This document shows positions 59,501 through 64,000 of a stretch of 64,000 nucleotides of DNA, piece after piece. Position numbers and translations under genes: made by a program. The stretch comes from Chrysaora quinquecirrha (Eukaryota > Cnidaria > Scyphozoa > Semaeostomeae > Pelagiidae), in the NCBI GenBank assembly GCA_014526335.1, contig JACTAT010000366.1:1-64000 (forward strand), written 5' to 3'. The notes beneath the pieces are model-generated. The model searched no databases and was not told the origin of the DNA. It saw only the letters and a list, made by a program, of their open reading frames with translations. Within the stretch, counting starts at the first letter, position 1, and every line of letters begins with the position of its first letter.

Positions 59501-59969
59501 GCTCAGTAGCTAATAGAGCACAATTTTCGCTTTTTCGCCAAGGAGTTCGGCTCTTTTCTTTAACTAACTAGAGAAAACATGAAACTCCCTAGATGCTGAT
59601 CAGGGGCTCCGGGGGTAGCTAGACAGAACTTTGTTCTAAGGAAACTGGGCCTCCCCTGTGATTTGGCCATAGTGATTTGTCCCACTAGTCACATTTGCTA
59701 GCCACAAAGGTGCCATTATTTGAATGTGACCTTTATTTACGTTACCTAAACGATCTTTCCTCCGAGAAGAGGACCTTGCTGAATTTTTGCCGTCGTCTTG
59801 ATCTTCTTCGTCGTCTTGATTCACTTCTTTGTTGTCTGCTTGTCTGCTTTCTAACTTTGCAAGCGTGTTTTTATGCGTGTATGATGGGTAGCATTGGGCG
59901 TGATACAACAAAGTCTTCGCTATTGGTTCGGTTAACAATGAAATCAGCTTCTCATCTTTACGGACAATG
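54064..59969 (-). CDS. FEN1/PIN-like nuclease family protein with CXC domain, copy 2 (nearly full length, two frame breaks)
   Basis: Recognised exons: 59969-59746, about 58990-58105, 58071-57901, 57788-about 57514, about 57500-57240, 57148-56823, 56480-55770, 55621-55167 and 54966-54064. Order of conserved blocks: a Cys/His N-terminus (LLYHAQCYPSYTHK); RVINSIGQDFIYNVSNGK and LLNQFGHCISYDE; IPSWTGFN; DVVFDQAIYAKA; FAYDRQNYSRFMSYY; LGPIPYSLGTSDG; then the FEN1-like core HQEEADT, TVDSDIA, HAFTGNDYTSAFHGVGKAKA; and a CXC tail (CNCKKSACKRAICICLSHG, CTDLCGC). The acidic triplet order E-A-D, D-S-D, G-N-D agrees with FEN1 motifs; nuclease activity is inference. Frame breaks lie in a T6 run at 55962-55967 (one base too many) and near 57575-57590 (about ten residues lost). 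No start codon was identified. Confidence 0.7.
55167..55621 (-). CDS. Copy 2 exon before the nuclease core
   Basis: Bounded by TGTTTCAG and ATGAG|GTAAGA. It reads GVNIFDGMVLLQQLAKVPLP, then FVTDQYLEGSVKSFERQKR, like the DGAVLVQ and VVFDRYLERSLKS blocks of copy 1. Both joins are in phase. Confidence 0.8.
55770..56480 (-). CDS. Copy 2 exon with one-base frameshift
   Basis: It reads SGNFAAKRSPGKFNSVPSDQ, then, beyond the A6 run (minus strand, 55962-55967), VVIAAERNIFARLLAI and LGPIPYSLGTSDGG. One A fewer would restore a continuous family-like reading. An assembly error and a true lesion are both possible. Confidence 0.75.
56530..56680. repeat. (TA)n tracts in an intron
   Basis: Two runs of TA/ATAT (about 56543-56576 and 56635-56674) lie in the intron between exons 57148-56823 and 56480-55770 of the copy 2 gene. 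Confidence 0.85.
56823..57148 (-). CDS. Copy 2 middle exon
   Basis: Bounded by CTTTTTAG and TTTAT|GTAAGT. It reads FWHSYIDMMNTLFLFLRSVK, then MIPWMFAYDRQNYSRFMSYY and HPAIHEQFM, in phase with 56480. Copy 1 has the equivalent IYEEFMKGHF without an intron. Confidence 0.8.
57240..57500 (-). CDS. Copy 2 exon (edges uncertain)
   Basis: The open frame reads LLSFKYFDRRSVRILAYIHA, then KFEEYVNEKENYPSFLELVS. The position agrees with the family's helical middle region; the splice sites are not clear. Confidence 0.5.
57514..57788 (-). CDS. Copy 2 exon with internal deletion/frameshift
   Basis: It reads DDQFFPAINGSPTKMDVVLK, then DVVFDQAIYAKAIEI and FIVLRMG. A different frame then continues IGKRFGDASLRDWIVEVELL. 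About ten residues expected between these blocks are missing. Confidence 0.65.
57901..58071 (-). CDS. Copy 2 exon
   Basis: It follows CATTTCCAG and reads ADPVHLSSVNSSPGNKENET, then LSKTIPSWTGFNYQIQDDE. Two donors are possible, GAG|GTTAAA (keeps phase) and AAAAC|GTAAGT (stronger but out of phase). Confidence 0.65.
58105..58990 (-). CDS. Copy 2 large N-terminal exon
   Basis: It reads VIENFEVVPIEDVFNLYAEK at the start, with QRKQRVINSIGQDFIYNVSN, LLNQFGHCISYDEVSFLE and NPFNFVTFVWDNNDINPES later, conserved blocks of this family. Both edges are approximate because no acceptor or donor fits all phases. Confidence 0.7.
59460..59695. repeat. Diverged copy of the hAT-like repeat
   Basis: ACCATTGGCCCAGT, a later GCCCAG-type block and CCCACTAGTCA are shared, in order, with 30600-30995. 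Ends are degraded. It lies in an intron of the FEN1-like gene copy 2. Confidence 0.45.
59746..59969 (-). CDS. Copy 2 first recognised exon
   Basis: Bounded by CCTATTTCAG and TTTAG|GTAACG. It reads KLISLLTEPIAKTLLYHAQC, YPSYTHKNTLAKLES and an acidic then basic tail (SSRRKDR). The YHxxCYxxYT motif is usual near the N-terminus of this family. Confidence 0.7.
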
Positions 59970-60389
59970 CTGAAATAGGAAAATCATTCGTCGATAAAGT
60001 GATCACAAAAAAAGAAAAATCGTCAAAAGGAATGCTAAGTTAACACAGTTAGAACGATAAATTTCATTTCAAATTTAAAACATTGTAAACATTGTATTAA
60101 AAATAAAAGCGAGAAAAAACAATAGCAAAATCAGAGAAGATTTTGGCTTTGAAATTATTCTAAACCTCCGTCTAAGTTTCATTTGTTTTGCTGTTGGATT
60201 ACGCAATATCGAAATGAAGACAGACAAAATGGCGCAACTTGGGAAAGTTGACCTGCAACAATTAAGTGCTCTGGAATTGCAGTTATTGGTAGAATTCATG
60301 AAAACAACAAGCCATTTCGTACTGTACAACAGTTATAAAGTCTATTTTACAGTTTTAAATTGTCCGCAAGAAATGTTTTAAATACGTGA

Positions 60390-60413
60390 TTTTTTACGTT
60401 AGCGCCCTGACTA
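60390..60413 (-). repeat. Candidate terminal repeat, right
   Basis: On the minus strand it reads TAGTCAGGGCGCTAACGT followed by A residues. It lies about 420 bp upstream of the first recognised exon of the gene. Confidence 0.75.
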
Positions 60414-60629
60414 AATATCCTCTCACTTTTATTTTGCTTCGAACTCGCAGCTTTGCCTCCACTTTGACGCCATTTTGTTGTTCGCAGCAAGAAACGGACA
60501 GGCAACAACCGCAACAACAGTTCCGCACACACAAGTTGACAAATTTCCAGTTTGTGCAAGAATATACTGCTGCTACGCAGGCGCTTCGCGCTGCTTCGCA
60601 GCAATAAACAAAATCGATTAAATCTCTTA

Positions 60630-61435
60630 TAACTTGGCATTATTGCATGTGGCGATAAAGAACAACCTAAACATTAATTTTAAGCTTCAACGCCATTTCA
60701 GATTTACATCAAGATTAACATAAAGGTTCAGATAAAGACTCATTTGAGAATGAACTTTAAGTTTAAGTTCAAAAATGAAAGACTAATACTTAGACCAAGA
60801 CTAACAAAGATTAACAATAATATTAAGATGGAGTTCAAGATTAACTAAGACTAAGATTAAGATTAAGCTTAAGATTAAGATTAAGATTAGAATTAAGATT
60901 CAGATTTAGATTCACATTTAGATTCAGATACAGATTCAGATTAAGATTAAGATTAACATTTAGATGAACATTAAGGTTAACATTCCAATTCAGGTAGAAG
61001 TTAAGATTGAGATTCCACTTAACTTGAAGACTAAGATTAAGACTAGACTAACATTACAATTGAGATCAAGACTAAGCTTAACAGAAAATATAGCCACCTC
61101 AATGAACAGTGTCTTTTAGGTGGAAGCTCTTATTGGCGGACTTCATCGGAGGCGGTGGTCCTCATGAGGCGGTGGTGTTACACGGGCAAGGGCTAGTCTC
61201 TCTTATATTAAAATGGTTTTTGAATTAGCGAGAATTTTGTACCAGTAACTTTGAGCTCCCTGCAAGTCGTTTTCAGACGCCGTTTTCGCACGATAAGGCC
61301 GCCTGTGGGGCAGGGGAGCCAGCGCACCTTCTTTTTCCCCTCTCTGCTGCCTTCTCTGGGGTAATTGGGGCTAACCCTTCTTTGAAGTGCGTCATTGGTG
61401 CCTGTTATAACCATCGCCCGATTGTTCTCACTAGG
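60630..61435. repeat. Duplicated block, unit 1
   Basis: It begins ATTGCATGTGGCGATAAAG, continues through about 400 bp of degenerate AGATTAAGATTAAG hexamers, then a GC-richer tail (GGTGGAAGCTCTTATTGGCG, GGGCAAGGGCTAGTCTCT). The same order recurs at 62410-63170. Confidence 0.8.
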
Positions 61436-61464
61436 AGGATTATCACTAAATCACAATAACGCAC

Positions 61465-61540
61465 AGTAGCACGGTCGGGAAGGCGGCGTGTCTCGTGAGC
61501 TGCGTTGCAAAGTCGAGAGTTCGGTTCCCCTCGGGGGAAG
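61465..61540 (+). repeat. tRNA-like segment 1
   Basis: TAGCACGGTCGGGAAGG (A-box-like) and GAGTTCGGTTCCCC (B-box-like) are about 45 bp apart. It is probably tRNA-derived (SINE head). I could not fold a sound acceptor stem. Confidence 0.4.
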
Positions 61541-61737
61541 ACTTTTCTTTTCGAATTTTTTATTTCTGTTATTTTCGTGTCGGAAATGTTTTCAAAGCGC
61601 CAAGGAGACGTCTGGTAACTAAAATTTGCTTTTGGTGTAATTTTTAAATTCGTTAGACATATTTTTTTTACGTGTTTTGTTGTTCCCTCCCATGCATATT
61701 AAGGACCACTAGGAGATTATCGTCGACTAAGGAATAC

Positions 61738-61805
61738 GGCTGTGTAGCCCAGTGGCTAAATTCTTGCCTCCTACCTCCAATGCCTAGAGTTCAATTCCCC
61801 TCAAA
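61738..61805 (+). repeat. tRNA-like segment 2
   Basis: TGTAGCCCAGTGGCTAAATT (A-box-like) and AGAGTTCAATTCCCC (B-box-like) have tRNA-like spacing. The acceptor arms do not pair well, so a tRNA-derived repeat is likelier than a working tRNA. Confidence 0.45.
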
Positions 61806-62409
61806 GTCAAAATTTTGGTGTTTTTGTTTTTGTGATTTCAATAGTTTACAATTCTTTTTAATGTCAAAAAGTCACTTCCACAAAACTAGAAAGCTTTTTG
61901 GAATGACTCCAATATTTAGATCTATTTTTGTCAAATCTTTTCAATTCTAAATTTATTTCACTAACTTTCATTTTCATTTGGATTTATTTCTATTTCAATT
62001 TCATCTTCGATTTTAATTTAAAGTTTTTTTTGCAGCTGAAGAATTTATAATAAAATCGAAATTTTTTTTCAAATTAAAATTAATTTCACTTTTACTAATA
62101 TTAACATTAGGGCCAATACTCTTACGTTCCAAATAAATGGGGGGTGCAAATAAACGGGAGGGGGTGGGAAATTGTTTTGAACATTTAATAAGCAGGGGTC
62201 CTATTAAGGTTGAGGGTGGGGGGAAATTAATAAACATAGTTTCATCCTTTCGCAAGTGAAATATTTCTTTGACAATTAATAAATGGGGGGTCCTAATAAG
62301 GCCCTGCAGGTGGGGGAAAAACTCAAAATTGATAAACGGGGAGACGTTTATTTGGTATCTAAGAGTATGAAGATGAATTAAGATGATGATAAAGTTTGAG
62401 ATTCACATT

Positions 62410-63170
62410 CTTGCATGTGGTGATAAACAACAACATTAACATTAATTGTAAGTTTCAATGTTATTTCACATTTACATGAGGATTAACATGAAGGCTCTGA
62501 TTAAAACTGATATGAAAACGAGCTTCCGTTTACAAATTAAGAATAACTTTAAGTTTAAGTTCAGAAATGAAAAACTGATACTTAGACCAAGACTAACACA
62601 GACTAAGACTAATATTAAGATGGATTAAGATTAACATTAACATTAAGATTAAGAGTAACATTAAGATTAAAATTGAGATTTAGATTCTGATTAAGATTAA
62701 CATTTAGATTAAGATTAAGGTTAAGATTCCAATTCAGGTAGAAGTTAAGATTAAGATTCCATTCAAGCTGAAGACTAAGATTAACACAATACTAACATTA
62801 AGATTATGATCAAGATTTAGATTAACAGCAAATATAGCCACCTCAATGCACAGTGCCTTTTAGGTGGAAGTTGTTATTGGCGGAGTTCATCGGAGGCGAT
62901 GGTCCTCATGAGGCGGTGGTCTTACACGGGCAAGGGCTAGTCTCTTATAACTAATGCATGAATAATTCGATTAGCACCTTTTTTGTTCCAGTAAGTTCCC
63001 TCGGACCGTGCAAGCTTTCGACGTGCCGTTTTCGCAAGATTCTGCCGTCCGTGGGGTAGGCGAGCCAAAACTACTTCGTTTTTTCGTATCTCCTGCAGAC
63101 GCTGGGGTAAGTGGGGCTGACCCTTCTTCTTTGATCTGCGTCACTGGTCCTACTGGAAACAATCGCCCGG
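62410..63170. repeat. Duplicated block, unit 2
   Basis: It has the same order of landmarks as unit 1 (TTGCATGTGGTGATAAACAA, AGATTAAGATTAAGG hexamers, GGGCAAGGGCTAGTCTCTTA, then CAATCGCCCGG), diverged by substitutions and indels. No coding frame is shared. Confidence 0.8.
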
Positions 63171-63199
63171 CATGAACGAATTTCAGTCCCGCATTCAAG

Positions 63200-64000
63200 C
63201 ACACTCGCATCAAAATTGATTTCGATTTTTGATGTTTTCGTTTCCTAACAAGTTCTTCTTACGAAATGATTGAAAATTAAAATTAATTTACCAGTTCTGG
63301 ATCCAAAAGACGGGTTTTGGTTTTCTGTGTAGCCATGCGAAAATAATTTCTGTTTTCCTCTTGCAACTTCTTCGGACTGTTGACAGGTGACTTACATTTT
63401 GCAAGAGTATAACAATGTAAGCGTGCTGTGTTGACCGTGACCCTTGGCATGACTTCCGCGTACTTGGCAAATACTTTGTTTGTTTTGACTGAAGCTGGGT
63501 AGAGGTATTTTCAGTAATTCGTTTCGTTGTTTTGCTTTTGCAATCAACTGTACAGTACATTACATTAATGACTGGTGACTGCCTTATCGAAGTCAAATGT
63601 TACAGCAATGCTTTCTCAAGCACCATCGATCTTTGTTAGCATGCAGTGCAGGTACGTTCTTCTTTCCAATAAATCGAAATGATAGTGATTTCAACAGGCT
63701 CCAGTTAAAATTTGCTTTAAAAAGCGAATTGTTTTCATCGGGAATGATTTAGCCTAAATTTCTCCGTTATAGAATACCCTTTCAAGTCACTGTTTGCTTT
63801 AGGAAAAATAATTTCTTATATTATTTTTTCACTGACACATTCGTTTGGCTGTTGAAAGTGGATTTAGTTTTGTTTACGAAAGTCGGGGTACAACTCTGTG
63901 CATGCCTTTGCATGACATCCGCCTCTCACACAAATAGTATACTGATTCTATCTCGATGCTTTTTTCCTGGATAATTTAACTGTACTTCCACTTACCGAGC
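63200..64000. other. Intergenic, nothing recognised
   Basis: Short frames only; no exon or element end could be supported to the end of the window. Confidence 0.4.

Larger units (their letters stand above)
53643..60413 (-). mobile_element. Candidate undescribed transposon carrying a FEN1-like/CXC gene
   Basis: A 24-bp inverted pair with one mismatch (TAGTCAGGGCGCT, any base, ACGTAAAAAA) lies at 53643-53666 and 60390-60413 and encloses every recognised exon of the gene at 54064-59969. No target-site duplication is obvious. The ends could belong to a transposon mobilised by, or carrying, this gene, or could be two inverted copies of an unrelated small repeat. Confidence 0.45.

Noticed and set aside
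60225..60410. Plus-strand frame beginning MAQLGKVDLQQLSALELQ
   Set aside because: It looks coding-like for about 30 residues but overlaps the candidate right terminal repeat, opposes the gene and has no known relatives that I recognise.
61465..61805. Functional tRNA genes
   Set aside because: A-box- and B-box-like words are present, but acceptor and anticodon stems do not pair convincingly.

Overview
This is eukaryotic, intron-rich, AT-rich animal DNA, crowded with transposons and tandem repeats. The multi-exon structure, GT-AG introns, one clear conserved animal gene (paf1) and the mix of DNA transposons (KDZ, ISL2EU, mariner-, piggyBac-, hAT- and pogo-like) fit an invertebrate. A cnidarian such as an anthozoan is my best guess, mainly because large families like the nuclease-like family seen here are familiar from such genomes. 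That assignment is inference, not proof.

Layout. (1) 1-2211 (+) is the 3' part of a frameshifted gene of a large uncharacterised family. I read its core as a FEN1/XPG-like (PIN-fold) nuclease followed by a CXC (tesmin/TSO1-like) cysteine cluster. (2) 4454-15140 is a 10.7 kb KDZ-type DNA transposon bounded by 69-bp inverted repeats that I read as identical. It carries a KDZ transposase on the minus strand (14998 to 10362), a second unrecognised gene on the plus strand, and a 159-bp minisatellite (6720-8608). (3) 15848-42666 (-) is paf1, the Paf1-complex subunit. I could place 14 coding exons (445 codons). Its introns hold mariner-type and piggyBac-type MITEs, an inverted-repeat element, a CAT microsatellite and, in one 15-kb intron, a roughly 930-bp satellite array (27208-41091) that is itself interrupted by a 3.5-kb element with long inverted repeats. 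(4) 42.7-48.2 kb is intergenic DNA with several non-autonomous elements, some with clear target-site duplications. (5) 48238-52208 is an apparently intact ISL2EU-type element with two convergent genes, a THAP-DDE transposase and a SAP/SWIM/YqaJ-type nuclease. (6) 52.2-53.5 kb holds a fold-back element and a minisatellite. (7) 54064-59969 (-) is a second, longer copy of the FEN1-like/CXC gene. It lies inside a pair of 24-bp inverted repeats (53643-53666 and 60390-60413), so the gene may be the cargo or the transposase of an undescribed DNA transposon. (8) 60.6-63.2 kb is a duplicated repeat block with tRNA-like segments.

The most interesting points are: the FEN1-like plus CXC family with candidate transposon ends; the two-gene KDZ element with perfect terminal repeats; the paf1 exon that runs into satellite DNA with about 15 otherwise conserved residues missing; and a minisatellite that repeats a consensus 5' splice site many times.

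Exon boundaries were set by eye from GT/AG sites, reading-frame phase and remembered family patterns. No alignment or database search was run.
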